DNA from: Chloroflexota bacterium
Lineage (GTDB): Bacteria; Chloroflexota; UBA6077; JACCZL01
Direction: 5' to 3'
Length of the DNA stretch: 64,000 bases
Assembly: GCA_030447245.1 (NCBI GenBank)
Contig: JAUJPG010000001.1
Span: 146,338 to 210,337 of the forward strand
The translations under genes were made by a program, and so were the position numbers. How positions within the stretch are numbered: position 1 is the first letter of the stretch; the number at the start of each line of letters is the position of its first letter. Below are positions 36,572 to 45,508 of this stretch, piece after piece. The notes under the pieces are model-generated. The model was not told where the DNA came from. It searched no databases and worked only from the letters and a program-made list of their open reading frames with translations.

Positions 36572-37576
36572 TCAACGTAGCGCCGCCAACAGTTCGCCTG
36601 GCGTGACCGTCGCGACGCCGAGGCGGCGTACGACCAGCCCGGCCGCCACGTTGGCGACGAGGGCTGCGTCGAGGAGATCGGCGCCCGCGGCTAGCCCGAG
36701 GGTCAGCACGGCAATCACCGTGTCTCCAGCACCGGTGACGTCCCAGACCTCCGTGCGATTGGCAGCGGGCAGGTGGCTGTGAATGCCATCAGGGCCGATG
36801 ACCGACATCCCCTCGGCGCCTCGCGTGATTACCACCGATCCGACCGCGAGCTCTCGCTGGAGGCGGTACCCCGCCCCGGCAAAATCGTCGTCGTCATCGA
36901 GCGGAGTGCCGAGGGCGCGCTCGGCCTCAACCTGGTTCGACTTCACCAGGGTGAACCCGTGAAACTGGAACAGGTCGCCCTGCGAGTCGACGGTAACCGC
37001 CTTGCCCGCGGCGCCCGCCGCCGCAACGGCGACGGCGACCGTCCGCGGCGTGACCACGCCCGCCTTGTAGTCTGAGACGAGCACGGTATCAACGGTGGGC
37101 ACGACCTGCTCGATCACCGTGATCAACTGCCCTTCCACATGTGGCTCGAGAGGCTCGCGCGGCACGTGGTCGACCCGAGCGACCTGCTGGCGCGGGGCCG
37201 CCGAGTGCTCAGCCAGGATGCGCGTCTTGGTCGCAGTCGGGCGGCTTGCGGTTTCGACCACGCCCGCGGTGGAGATGCCAGCGCGTTCCAGCTCGAGACC
37301 GAGCTCGCGGCCGGGCTCGTCGCTCCCAAGAACACCCACCAGGACCGGCTCTCCCCCTAGCGCGGCCACGTTCGCCGCCGGATTGCTTGCCGCGCCGGGC
37401 CGCCGGAACCGATCGGTTAGGTCCAGGACCGGGATCGGCGCTTCCCTCGACAGCCGAGCAGCGCGACCCACCAGGTACTCGTCGAGGACAAGATCGCCGA
37501 TGACCAGTATCCGCTGGCCGGCGAAACGCGGGATGATCGACGCGGGATCACGCGTCAGCGGCCGGTTAGCGGACAC
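36572..37576 (-). CDS. Heptose-7-phosphate kinase-like sugar kinase (PfkB family, RfaE domain I)
   Basis: 334 residues. PfkB-type ribokinase fold with RILVIGDLVLDEYLVGRAARLSREAPIPVLD, the hallmark N-terminus of HldE/RfaE kinase domains, then ASNPAANVAALGG, VSDYKAGVVTP and the catalytic anion-hole motif DVTGAGDTV. It should phosphorylate a heptose 7-phosphate at C1. The nucleotidyltransferase half of HldE is missing and no separate hldC is seen here. The GTG start overlaps the B-box protein gene by 11 bp. Neighbouring GT9 heptosyltransferase-like genes support a heptose pathway. Confidence 0.85.
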   Translation of the reverse strand: MSANRPLTRDPASIIPRFAGQRILVIGDLVLDEYLVGRAARLSREAPIPVLDLTDRFRRPGAASNPAANVAALGGEPVLVGVLGSDEPGRELGLELERAGISTAGVVETASRPTATKTRILAEHSAAPRQQVARVDHVPREPLEPHVEGQLITVIEQVVPTVDTVLVSDYKAGVVTPRTVAVAVAAAGAAGKAVTVDSQGDLFQFHGFTLVKSNQVEAERALGTPLDDDDDFAGAGYRLQRELAVGSVVITRGAEGMSVIGPDGIHSHLPAANRTEVWDVTGAGDTVIAVLTLGLAAGADLLDAALVANVAAGLVVRRLGVATVTPGELLAALR

Positions 37577-38126
37577 GGCTGAACGCGACGGCCATCGCAG
37601 CGACTAGGATGAGTGCGCTCCAGGCTGGAAGCACGAGGTCGGCTGCGCTAAACGCCAACACGGCGCCAGGACTGACGCCGGGGCTCCTGGAGAGCAAGAC
37701 CAGGAGCAGCGCACGGCCCAAGACCAGCCCAAGGGGCACGGAGAGCGCAGCGACGACTGCCAGTGACGTACCGCGTTTACCGTTGGCCGCTCGAGAGACT
37801 GCCTCGCCCACGAGATAGCCCAGCAGAAGCATTAAGAGCCAGCTGAAGAACCCGCGAGACGGAACGCTGGCTAGAACGATGGCCCCGAGCGCAGCGGCGC
37901 TGGCGCCGCCCAGAAGTCCCCGCAGGTAGTCTCGTGAGCGAAGCTCGAACATGGGCAGCTTCTTCAGGCGCGCGCAACCCCGGCATCTCGCGCCGACCGG
38001 GGTCATGATCATGCAACGCGGACAGATCGGCGTCTCGCAGCGGCCACAGCGAAGATAGGTTTCGACGATCGGATGGGAGGCGCACCGCGCGGCGACCGGT
38101 TCGTCGGCCGACACGGTCTCGGTCAC
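37566..38126 (-). CDS. B-box-like zinc finger membrane protein
   Basis: 186 residues. The first 55 carry a cysteine/histidine-rich motif (CASH, CGRCETPICPRCM, CRGC) like the short B-box zinc fingers fused to bacterial membrane domains. Four or more hydrophobic helices follow (about 70-185). The cytosolic zinc finger may bind a partner protein; the function is unknown. It overlaps the heptose kinase gene by 11 bp and the GT9 remnant by 4 bp, so it belongs to this operon. Confidence 0.75.
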   Translation of the reverse strand: MTETVSADEPVAARCASHPIVETYLRCGRCETPICPRCMIMTPVGARCRGCARLKKLPMFELRSRDYLRGLLGGASAAALGAIVLASVPSRGFFSWLLMLLLGYLVGEAVSRAANGKRGTSLAVVAALSVPLGLVLGRALLLVLLSRSPGVSPGAVLAFSAADLVLPAWSALILVAAMAVAFSRVR

Positions 38127-39249
38127 GGCGCAATCGGTGCGAGTCCGCGCGAGGACTCGTCAGGCGCAGTCCGATCAAGCACCTGCCGCGCCTGGGCGAG
38201 CACCCGCGCAGGCTCGATCACGTCGAGGCAGGTTCGCGCGCCACAACCCTCGGGTGTCCCAAACGTATGTCCGCGGTGGATGCAGGGGGTGCAAGCCAGC
38301 GTTTCGCGGACCACCGCATGCCGCGCTGCGCCAGGCGGATAGGGGCCCCAAGCGCGATCATTGCTTGGCCCGAACACGGCAACCGTCGGCGTGCCAGCTG
38401 CTACCGCCAGATGCATGACGCCACTGTCGTTGCCAATGAACAGTCGCACGCGCCGGAGGAACGCGCTCAGCGCCTGTGGCGACGGCGCCCGACCGAGGTG
38501 GGCGCCTTCGGACGAGCAGGCCCGCCCGATTTCGGCTGCCAGCTTCGCCTCGCCCGGTGCTGGCCCATGGAGGAGCACGGGTCGCAATCCGTCGCGCTGC
38601 TCGAGCCCGCGCGCCACGGCCGCGAAGCGCTCGGCGGCCAGCGTCTGGCCATGCTGAAGTTTCCGCTGCCGGGTGGATCGCCACCGTGTCGGGACCGCGC
38701 CGTCCGAGCCTCACGAGCGCCTGGTTGGCCCAGGCGTGGTCCGCGTCGGTCAGAGTCAGCTCCAGGCGCGGGATGTGGTTTGAGCGCCGAGCGTTTCCAC
38801 AACGCTCAGCCAGTAATCGACCTCGTGCCGAGCTCCAAAGCCTTGGTCGCGCGCACGGTGTGTCGAAACCTGCCGCGGCCATTGTCCAGGCCGGCGCGGA
38901 CCGAAGCGGGCGAGGCAAGACACAGGGCCGCGTATTTCGCCGTGCCGAACCAGGTGGTCAAGTGATGGAAGAGCACCACGCAGTCCCACCGGCCTCGACG
39001 GAGCGTCTGGACCATCCGCGCCGCGTGGGGGAAAGAGCGCGCAGCGGCACGCTTGCGGTCGAAGGTGGACTTCTCGAAGGGCACGATCTCGTCGACGGCA
39101 TCCGTGCCGCGAAGGATGATCGCGCTCGACGGCGTGACAAGTGCCCCGATGTGAGCATCGGGGTATTCGTTGCGCAACGCCCGCAGCGCCGGTGTGGCAG
39201 TCAAGAGGTCGCCCAGGTCAGCGAGCTTGACGGCCAGGATTCGCTTCAC
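38123..39249 (-). pseudogene. GT9 heptosyltransferase-like gene with at least four frameshifts
   Basis: Starts at GTG 39249 with MKRILAVKLADLGDLLTATPALRAL, the GT9 N-terminus, and stays open to ALELGT. The homologous frame then jumps near 38825 to HEVDYWLSVVETLGA. Another jump near 38785 leads to NHIPRLELTLTDADHAW and VAIHP. One missing G near 38670 leads to GSGNFSMARRW. One missing base near 38640 leads to AERFAAVARGLE and the intact end with LFIGNDSGVMHLAVAAGTPTVAVFGPS. All the GT9 elements exist, so the lesions are recent or technical. The intact relative is at 40379-41632. Confidence 0.8.
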
Positions 39250-40385
39250 GGGGCAAAGTGTACCATCCGTCCTGGCGCCTCGGTGGCCTGCCGCAGGACA
39301 TCCAGCGTCTCGTGCGCGGCCCGCTGCCAGGTGAATTGAGCGGCGCGCGCCGGCCCGAGGGCGGCGAGTCGCGCCCTGAGGTTCGAATCGCTAGCGAGCC
39401 GTGTGAGCCCGTCCGTGATCGCACCCTCATCGAGCGGATCGACCAGCAGGCCAGCGTCGCCGACAACCTCCGGAAGGGCGGAGGTGTTGGATGCGAGGAC
39501 CGGTGTGCCGCAGGCCATCGCCTCGAGCGCAGGAAGGCCGAAGCCTTCGTAGAGGGATACCAGGACGAGGCCCTCCGCGGCGCTCATCAACGTCGGCAGG
39601 TCCTCCTCAACCACATAGTCCAGCAGCCGCACCCGCGACCGGTGTTCCAGCGTCAAGAGGGTGCGTTCGAGGCGCTCTCGCTGCCAGCCTCTCGCGCCGG
39701 CGAGTGCCAGCAGATGGGGCCGGGCGGTGGTCGTCACGAAGCGGTCGAACGCTCGCAGCAGGCGCTCGTAGTTCTTGCGCGGTTGAAGTGTGCCGACGAA
39801 CAGAAAGTATGGTCGATTGAGCGCGTGGCGACCCCGAGCGCGGTCCAGCCGGGCCGCGTCGTGGATGGGGCCAAACGCGGGATCGCACCCGTGGTACACG
39901 ACGTGGATCCGGGCCGCCGGCACCCGATACTGCGCCACCAGGTCATCGCGCGTGGCGCCCGAGACCGCGATCGTGCGCGCGGCGTGGCGGGCACTCCAGC
40001 GGTTCGACCAGTCGCGGAGCCGATGCGTGGCACGCCCGTGTTCGCCCGGAAAGTAGAGATAGCCCAGATCGTGGACCGTTGCCACGCTCGCCCGTGGATG
40101 TCGCAGCGGCAACGTGTGAGCCGGGACGAACAGCACATCGGGCGGGCGCCGCAGCATTTCGAGAGAGAGTCGAATGTGGGTCCACAGGCGCGGCGCAGGC
40201 ATCACCCGCCAGCGAACCCGCCCTCCCCGCGGGAGTCGTCCGGCTGGCGGTAGGGTGTTGAAGTACAGGACGAAGTGGTCGTCGGGTGCGGCCGCGATGA
40301 GGGCTCGTGTGATCTCGATTGCGTAACGCTCGGTGCCCGTCGGGCGTGCAATCGATGATCGGCTGGCGTCAATGCCGATTAGCAA
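39246..40385 (-). CDS. Glycosyltransferase family 4
   Basis: About 379 residues from the TTG at 40385. The family-style start LLIGIDASRSSIARPTGTERYAIEI is followed by TVHDLGYLYFP, HVVYHGCDP, FVGTLQPRKNYERLLRAF and the donor-binding VSLYEGFGLPALEAMACGTPVLAS with the E-x7-E pair. It is a retaining GT-B enzyme of surface polysaccharide assembly; the sugar is unknown. An ATG-initiated frame reaches 40511 but would overlap the preceding GT9 gene by more than 130 bp, so the shorter form is preferred. It overlaps the GT9 pseudogene start by 4 bp. Confidence 0.85.
   Translation of the reverse strand: MLIGIDASRSSIARPTGTERYAIEITRALIAAAPDDHFVLYFNTLPPAGRLPRGGRVRWRVMPAPRLWTHIRLSLEMLRRPPDVLFVPAHTLPLRHPRASVATVHDLGYLYFPGEHGRATHRLRDWSNRWSARHAARTIAVSGATRDDLVAQYRVPAARIHVVYHGCDPAFGPIHDAARLDRARGRHALNRPYFLFVGTLQPRKNYERLLRAFDRFVTTTARPHLLALAGARGWQRERLERTLLTLEHRSRVRLLDYVVEEDLPTLMSAAEGLVLVSLYEGFGLPALEAMACGTPVLASNTSALPEVVGDAGLLVDPLDEGAITDGLTRLASDSNLRARLAALGPARAAQFTWQRAAHETLDVLRQATEAPGRMVHFAP
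39257..39265 (-). promoter_or_regulatory. Extended -10 immediately before the GT9 start codon
   Basis: Minus-strand TGGTACACT ends eight bases before the GTG at 39249. Transcription would start at about 39250, so the message would be essentially leaderless. Confidence 0.45.
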
Positions 40386-41632
40386 CGGAGCGGAGACTTC
40401 GCGGTGTCCAGCATTCGCAGCACGCCATCGCGGACGTCCGCGGCTGAAATGACGCGCAGACAGGCCGGCGTAGCCGTCGCTCCACAGGGTGGAGCGACGA
40501 TGTTGCCGCACGGCTGGCAGGGGAGTTGGGCCTGGACGGCGACCTGGTGGCCGGGATCACCCCACGGGCCGAACACGCGCCGATTGGTCGGCCCGTACAG
40601 CCGGAGGGTCGGTGTGCCAATAGCAGCCGCGAGATGGAGCGGGCCGCTGTCGCCGCCGAGTACGATGGCGCAGCGCTCGAACACGGCGGCAAGCTCCCCG
40701 AGGCTCGTCCGACCGGCAAGCACCGTGGGAGCGGGATCAAGGCTGCCGGCGATCTCGGCGAGAGTCGGTGCTTCCGCCGCGCTGCCGGTCAGCACAGCGC
40801 GGAACCCGGAGGCCTGCAACGCTGCCAGCACCTCGTGCCAGCGTGCCGGAAGCCAGTTCTTTATTGGCGATCCAGAGCCCGGGTGAATGGCGACGAGCCG
40901 CCCACTGCGAGGGTGGGTGTGACTCGAGAGCATTTCGTCGGCTCGGGCTCGCTCTTCTGGAAGGATCGAGAATGAGGGCATTGCAACGCGCACGCGCTGA
41001 TCCGGCGCCAGCACGGCGACGGCGAGGCGGGCGAGACTCCAGCCTTGCTCGACGGCGTGGGCGGATGTGCTGCCCCCGGGGAGGTGGTGGGTCAGAAATG
41101 GGTGGCACTCCGCGACGGGATGGCCGAAGCGCAGGGGGATACCAGCCGCGGCGGCCAGCATCGCGCCCCACCAGTGATCGGACCGTAGGATCAAGGCCGC
41201 GACGTACCCACGCCGCCGTAATCGCCTGGCCTGCCGGACCAGCTCACGGTACGGCTCCCAGGCTGAGCTCGTCGGCACTCGCGTGAAGCCCGGGAATCGG
41301 CAGGTCAGGACGTGGTTGGCGTGGGGAGCGCGGTGGACAATGTCGGCGGCCCAGGGGCCGACGATCCAATCGATCTGGGCGGATGGGAGCGCACTCCGCA
41401 GGGTCATCCCGGCAGGTACCGTCAAGAGAACATCGCCCAGATGGTCCGGCCGGATGAGCAGGAGCCTCGGAGATCGTTGGACAGTGTCGGTCAGGCCTTC
41501 CGTGTGGCGAACCCGCTCGGCCAGCTCGCCGGTCAGGCGCGCGGTCGCACAAGTGCGCAGTGACCCGAGTAGCCGCAGACCGACTAGGCGGGCCGTCTCG
41601 CGCGCGCTGCGACGGCCGGGGCGGTAGCGCAC
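40379..41632 (-). CDS. Glycosyltransferase family 9 (heptosyltransferase-like)
   Basis: 417 residues. After an N-terminal extension of about 50 residues it shows RLLLIRPDHLGDVLLTVPA, VAIHPGSGSPIKNWLPARWHEVL, VLTGSAAE and the C-terminal donor site VLGGDSGPLHLAAAIGTPTLRLYGPT. GT9 enzymes move ADP-heptose or related sugars onto lipid or protein acceptors. A cysteine-rich insert near the end (CQPCGNIVAPPCG...CLRVI) resembles that of other GT9 members. It overlaps the GT4 gene by 7 bp and is 3 bp from fabZ. Confidence 0.9.
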   Translation of the reverse strand: MRYRPGRRSARETARLVGLRLLGSLRTCATARLTGELAERVRHTEGLTDTVQRSPRLLLIRPDHLGDVLLTVPAGMTLRSALPSAQIDWIVGPWAADIVHRAPHANHVLTCRFPGFTRVPTSSAWEPYRELVRQARRLRRRGYVAALILRSDHWWGAMLAAAAGIPLRFGHPVAECHPFLTHHLPGGSTSAHAVEQGWSLARLAVAVLAPDQRVRVAMPSFSILPEERARADEMLSSHTHPRSGRLVAIHPGSGSPIKNWLPARWHEVLAALQASGFRAVLTGSAAEAPTLAEIAGSLDPAPTVLAGRTSLGELAAVFERCAIVLGGDSGPLHLAAAIGTPTLRLYGPTNRRVFGPWGDPGHQVAVQAQLPCQPCGNIVAPPCGATATPACLRVISAADVRDGVLRMLDTAKSPLRC

Positions 41633-41635
41633 CGA

Positions 41636-42082
41636 TCAGCCTTGGCTGACATCCGGTGCTTGAACGACGGCGAACACCAACTCGCCGGCGGCCGCGAGTT
41701 TGTCGCCGACATAGGCGCGGGCTCGGCCCTTGCCAATCGGCCCGCGGCGAGAGGTGAACTCGACTTCCAGGCGGAGGACGTCGCCCGGGCCGACCTGGGC
41801 CCGGAATCGGCAGTCGTTGATGCCGGCGAACAGAGGAAGCTTTCCTTTGCTCTGGTCCTCGGAGAGCAGCAGGACCGCGCCTGCCTGGGCCATAGCTTCG
41901 ACTATCAGCACCCCCGGCATGACCGGGAAGGTCGGAAAGTGGCCCTGAAAGAACCATTCATTGGTTGTCACGTTCTTCTGGGCCACGATGCGCTTGCCAG
42001 GCTCGATCTCAAGGATTCGGTCTACTAGCAAGAAGGGGAATCGGTGCGGGATGATGTCCTGGATCTGCCGCGTGTTGAGCAT
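41636..42082 (-). CDS. fabZ: 3-hydroxyacyl-[acyl-carrier-protein] dehydratase FabZ
   Basis: 148 residues, usual length. Hot-dog fold with [17 protein letters not shown], the catalytic histidine in [15 protein letters not shown] (H48) and catalytic glutamate in IVEAMAQAG (E62). It dehydrates 3-hydroxyacyl-ACP during fatty-acid elongation. No other fab gene is adjacent; it leads directly into the GT9/GT4 genes, 3 bp apart, a layout also seen where lipid and surface-glycan genes are clustered. Confidence 0.95.
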   Translation of the reverse strand: MLNTRQIQDIIPHRFPFLLVDRILEIEPGKRIVAQKNVTTNEWFFQGHFPTFPVMPGVLIVEAMAQAGAVLLLSEDQSKGKLPLFAGINDCRFRAQVGPGDVLRLEVEFTSRRGPIGKGRARAYVGDKLAAAGELVFAVVQAPDVSQG

Positions 42083-42360
42083 CGGTCACCTCGGGGGCGC
42101 GTTGTCTGCGCCGCGCGCAAGACGGTAGCACAGCACGGGTAACCACACGCGGTGCCGGTCCCTCGTCGTCCAGGTTGCCGTATCATCACAGCCCCATAGC
42201 GTTTTATGTCCTTGGCAGGCCGCATGCACCGGAGGGGAGGCCACCGGGGATAGAATCCGTCTGTCGTCGTGCCGTGCACGGCACGAGCTTGGAGCGCGAT
42301 TCCCGCAACCGCCCCCTGAAAGGCTCGTTCTACATAACGAGCTATCCGAGAGGTGGACGG

Positions 42361-42930
42361 ATGACCGCTGGGGAATTAATGGTCGCCCAACGGGTCGAAA
42401 CTCGCGAAGAGCTCTCGTTCGACGAAATCTTCGAGACGTATCAAGACCGCATCTACAACTGCATCTATCGCCTGCTCGGCAACCCCGAAGAGGCCCGCGA
42501 CCTTACCCAGGAGACGTTCCTGCGAGCGTATACTGGGCTGCCCAAGATTCAGGGCGAGCTCAAGGTGGGACCCTGGCTGTATCGGATTGCCACCAATCTT
42601 TCGATGGATCAGCTTCGCCGCCGCAAGCTGATTCGGTGGGAAGGCTGGGACAGCTTCAGCGCCTACTTCCATCCCGAACAGGTAGCCCGCGACAATCCGG
42701 AGCGGGACGCGCTCCGACACGAGGATCGCGACCTCGTCCATCGAGTGCTCCAGGACCTGCCAGCAAAGTATCGTTTGTGCCTCGTCTTGCGGGAATATCA
42801 AGGCCTCTCCTGCGAGGAGATTGGCGATGTGATCGGCAGCTCGCGATCAGCCGTCAAGTCGCTGCTGTTCCGCGCGCGTGAGGAGTTCCGCCAGGTGTAC
42901 AGGCGCCTTGGGGGAACCGATCCGCTATGA
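42361..42930 (+). CDS. ECF-type RNA polymerase sigma factor (sigma-70 family)
   Basis: 189 residues from the ATG at 42361, preceded by AGAGGTGG; in-frame codons reach further upstream without a ribosome binding site. Region 2 reads YQDRIYNCIYRLLGNPEEARDLTQETFLRAY. Region 4 reads LPAKYRLCLVLREYQGLSCEEIGDVIGSSRSAVKSLLFRAREEF. The four-base ATGA overlap with the next gene, a zinc-finger anti-sigma factor, marks a sigma/anti-sigma pair. Such units usually answer envelope or redox stress and are autoregulated. Confidence 0.94.
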   Translation: MTAGELMVAQRVETREELSFDEIFETYQDRIYNCIYRLLGNPEEARDLTQETFLRAYTGLPKIQGELKVGPWLYRIATNLSMDQLRRRKLIRWEGWDSFSAYFHPEQVARDNPERDALRHEDRDLVHRVLQDLPAKYRLCLVLREYQGLSCEEIGDVIGSSRSAVKSLLFRAREEFRQVYRRLGGTDPL

Positions 42931-43991
42931 GCTGCGACCGCCAACGGCTGTCGGCCTACCGCGACGGTGAGTTGAGCGTGGATGAGAAGCGCTCCGTCGA
43001 CGCGCACCTGAGTGTCTGCGTCGATTGTACGGCCGTGCTGCGCGGCTACACGCGCGTCGCCCAGACGATCCGTTCGATGCCGTTCCTCTCGGCGCCGCCG
43101 TCGGTGGCGGCCGAATTGCGGCAGCGGATTGCCGAGCGTGAGCAAACCAGTCGCCGGCGTAGTCCGCTCGCGGGTCTGTTCGGCGCAATGCGCCCCGCGG
43201 CGGCTGCTGCCGCGGTGATGCTGACCGTCCTAGTGGTCTTCCGCCCCGGCGCTGCCGATGATCCAAACAGCTTGCGGCCAGCACAGACTGCCGCCGTTTC
43301 AGAGGCTGATGGCGGTGCTGATGGACCGAGTGCCGTCGATGGGCAGGCCGGTGTTCCCGAGGTAGCAGCGGTCCCGCCGCTGGAGCAGTCGGCGCCGGTC
43401 CAAGTCGCGCCGCCTACGACTCAGCCGCCCAGCTCCATCGCGCAGGCACCCGTGTTTGGCCCATCGTCGTCGGGTGTCCCGCCGGTCAGCGTGGCGGCCC
43501 GGCAGCCAGACACCAGTCAGCGACTGGCGGGACTGCCGTCAGCCATTGGACGGCTATATCGTTCCAACGACCGGGTGCGGGAACGGCTAGGTCAGCCGGC
43601 CGAGGGCAGCAAGACGGTCGCGGTGGTGGAGCAGTCGTTCCAGGGTGGCCTGATCCTCTGGCGAGCCGACACGCGAGAGATGTACGTTCTCGATCGAAAA
43701 GCAGCGACCTGGGCGACATACCAGAGCACGTCGCGATCGGGTGACGGTCTGGCATTGGACGTGGAACCGCCACCTGGCGCACTCGTACCCGAGGGTAGCT
43801 TTGGTCTCCTCTGGAGCACCGAGCCCGACGTGCGGCAGCGGCTTGGCTGGGCTGTGTACGAGCCACGGGGCTCCGGTGGCGCGATCCAGTCCTTTGAGCG
43901 AGGACTGATGATCTGGAGCCCGCACGGTCTGCTGTACGTTCTTGGACAGGACGGAAAGTGGAAAACATACGCGGACGCGACGCCGCTCTAA
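42927..43991 (+). CDS. Anti-sigma factor with HC2 zinc finger, membrane helix and C-terminal tandem repeat
   Basis: 354 residues. Residues 1-50 form a zf-HC2 anti-sigma domain (CDRQRLSAYRDGELS...HLSVCVDCTAVL, the HxxxCxxC core). One membrane helix lies at about 90-110 (AAAAAAVMLTVLVVF), followed by a low-complexity Pro/Gln/Ala linker. The extracellular end contains two copies of a roughly 55-residue module (from about 217 and 302), each RxRLG...QSFxxGLxxW...YVL...WxxY, somewhat like LGFP repeats. The N-terminal domain should hold the ECF sigma factor; the outer repeats may sense cell-wall material. Translation is coupled to the sigma gene. Confidence 0.88.
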   Translation: MSCDRQRLSAYRDGELSVDEKRSVDAHLSVCVDCTAVLRGYTRVAQTIRSMPFLSAPPSVAAELRQRIAEREQTSRRRSPLAGLFGAMRPAAAAAAVMLTVLVVFRPGAADDPNSLRPAQTAAVSEADGGADGPSAVDGQAGVPEVAAVPPLEQSAPVQVAPPTTQPPSSIAQAPVFGPSSSGVPPVSVAARQPDTSQRLAGLPSAIGRLYRSNDRVRERLGQPAEGSKTVAVVEQSFQGGLILWRADTREMYVLDRKAATWATYQSTSRSGDGLALDVEPPPGALVPEGSFGLLWSTEPDVRQRLGWAVYEPRGSGGAIQSFERGLMIWSPHGLLYVLGQDGKWKTYADATPL

Positions 43992-44058
43992 GCACCGCCT
44001 GCTGACCCCCGGCCCCGCGTGGGGGATAGCCCGCGCCACGAACCTCCCGGTAGTCACT

Positions 44059-44088
44059 TTGCCTGTTCCCCGTGGACGGACCTACAAT
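44059..44088 (+). promoter_or_regulatory. Predicted selAB promoter
   Basis: TTGCCT (44059-44064), 18-bp spacer, TACAAT (44083-44088). Transcription would start near 44095. This falls after the GTG at 44072 and almost on the ATG at 44093, so selA is either leaderless from 44093 or starts at GTG 44126. Confidence 0.45.
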
Positions 44089-44125
44089 CGGAATGCGACC
44101 GCGCTGCCGTCGCTCGGTAGGTTCC

Positions 44126-45508
44126 GTGTCTCTCGGGCTCCGCGCTCTGCCCAGCGTCGATCGGCTGCTTCAGGAGGAGCGCGTGATGGCGCTCGCCACC
44201 CGGTATCCGCGGGTGATGCTCGTTGATGCTGCTCGCGAGACGCTCGACGAGGCCCGACGGCGGATCCGATCCGGCGGTCCCCTAACCGACGCGGACGATC
44301 TGGCCGCGGCTGTCGCGTTGCGACTGGACGCCGCCGGGCGGCCGACGCTCTCCCGAGTGATCAACGCGACCGGCGTGATCATCCACACCAATCTCGGCCG
44401 CGCACCGCTCAGCATCGGCGCACTCGCGGCCATGCAGCACGTCGGGAAGGGTTACTCGAACCTGGAGTTTGACCTCGAGTCTGGCACACGTGGGTCGCGC
44501 CATGAGCATCTCGCCGATCTCCTGCAGCGGTCGACCCATGCCCAGGCGTCGCTCGTGGTCAACAATGCCGCCGCATCCCTGTTGCTGGTGCTCGGTGCCC
44601 TCGGCCACGGCCGTGAAGTCGTCATAAGCCGCGGGGAGCTCGTCGAGATCGGTGGCGGATTCCGCATTCCAGACCTCTTGCGCCAGAGTGGTGCGAATCT
44701 CGTCGAAGTCGGCACGACGAATCGGACCTACGTCGCCGACTACGAAGCGGCCGTGACCGACCGCACAGCGATGTTCCTTCGCGTCCACACCAGCAATTTC
44801 CGCCAGACTGGCTTCGTCCACGCCCCGGCGCTGGGTGAGCTTGCTCAGGCGGCGCACGCGAAGGGCGTCGTGCTGGTCGACGACCTTGGCAGCGGCTCGT
44901 TGCTGGACACGACGCGCTACGGATTGGCCCGCGAGCCGCTAGTCCAGGAGAGCGTCTCATCAGGCGCTGACCTGATCTGCTTCAGTGGCGACAAGCTACT
45001 TGGCGGCCCCCAGGCAGGGATCATCATCGGACGAGCGGAGCACATTGCCCGCCTCAAGCGGCATCCGTTGACGCGCGCCCTGCGGCCAGACAAGGCTACC
45101 CTAGCCGCACTCGGGGCCACGCTTGCATCGTACGTCAGGGGAGAGGCCGATCAGGACATTCCAGTCTGGCGCATGATGGCTACCTCTCCCCAAGAGATCG
45201 AGCGGCGCGCCGAGGCGCTCGTCGGCCGGCTCGGACCGCTCGGCGCCGGGTTCAGCGTCGAAGACGGGAGGTCGGCCATTGGAGGCGGGTCGCTGCCGGG
45301 CGAGACGCTGCCAACGCGGCTGCTGTGCGCTCCGCGAGCGCTTGGCGCCCAGGCTGCCGCGGCGCAGCTGCGTCACGGTAGCCCGTCAGTCGTCGCTCGG
45401 CTCGAGGATGACCGGGTGGTTCTGGATCTTAGAACCGTGCTGCCCGAAGAAGACGACCTGCTGACCGGATCGCTCCGCGTGCTCGTCGAGCCTCCGTGCG
45501 CGTCGTAG
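44126..45508 (+). CDS. selA: L-seryl-tRNA(Sec) selenium transferase SelA
   Basis: About 460 residues from the GTG at 44126 (AGGT five bases upstream); in-frame starts at 44093 and 44072 would add 11 or 18. SelA features: LRALPSVDRLLQEE, VINATGVIIHTNLGRAPLS, VEVGTTNRTY, VLVDDLGSGSLLD and the PLP lysine in CFSGDKLLGGPQAG (about K290). It converts seryl-tRNA(Sec) to selenocysteyl-tRNA(Sec) with selenophosphate. It overlaps selB by 13 bp. Neither selC nor selD is seen in the window. Confidence 0.94.
   Translation: MSLGLRALPSVDRLLQEERVMALATRYPRVMLVDAARETLDEARRRIRSGGPLTDADDLAAAVALRLDAAGRPTLSRVINATGVIIHTNLGRAPLSIGALAAMQHVGKGYSNLEFDLESGTRGSRHEHLADLLQRSTHAQASLVVNNAAASLLLVLGALGHGREVVISRGELVEIGGGFRIPDLLRQSGANLVEVGTTNRTYVADYEAAVTDRTAMFLRVHTSNFRQTGFVHAPALGELAQAAHAKGVVLVDDLGSGSLLDTTRYGLAREPLVQESVSSGADLICFSGDKLLGGPQAGIIIGRAEHIARLKRHPLTRALRPDKATLAALGATLASYVRGEADQDIPVWRMMATSPQEIERRAEALVGRLGPLGAGFSVEDGRSAIGGGSLPGETLPTRLLCAPRALGAQAAAAQLRHGSPSVVARLEDDRVVLDLRTVLPEEDDLLTGSLRVLVEPPCAS

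Noticed and set aside
43992..44125. tRNA(Sec) gene between the anti-sigma gene and selA
   Set aside because: No cloverleaf with a long variable arm or T-loop consensus is seen; the segment holds a promoter and a weak GC-rich hairpin only.
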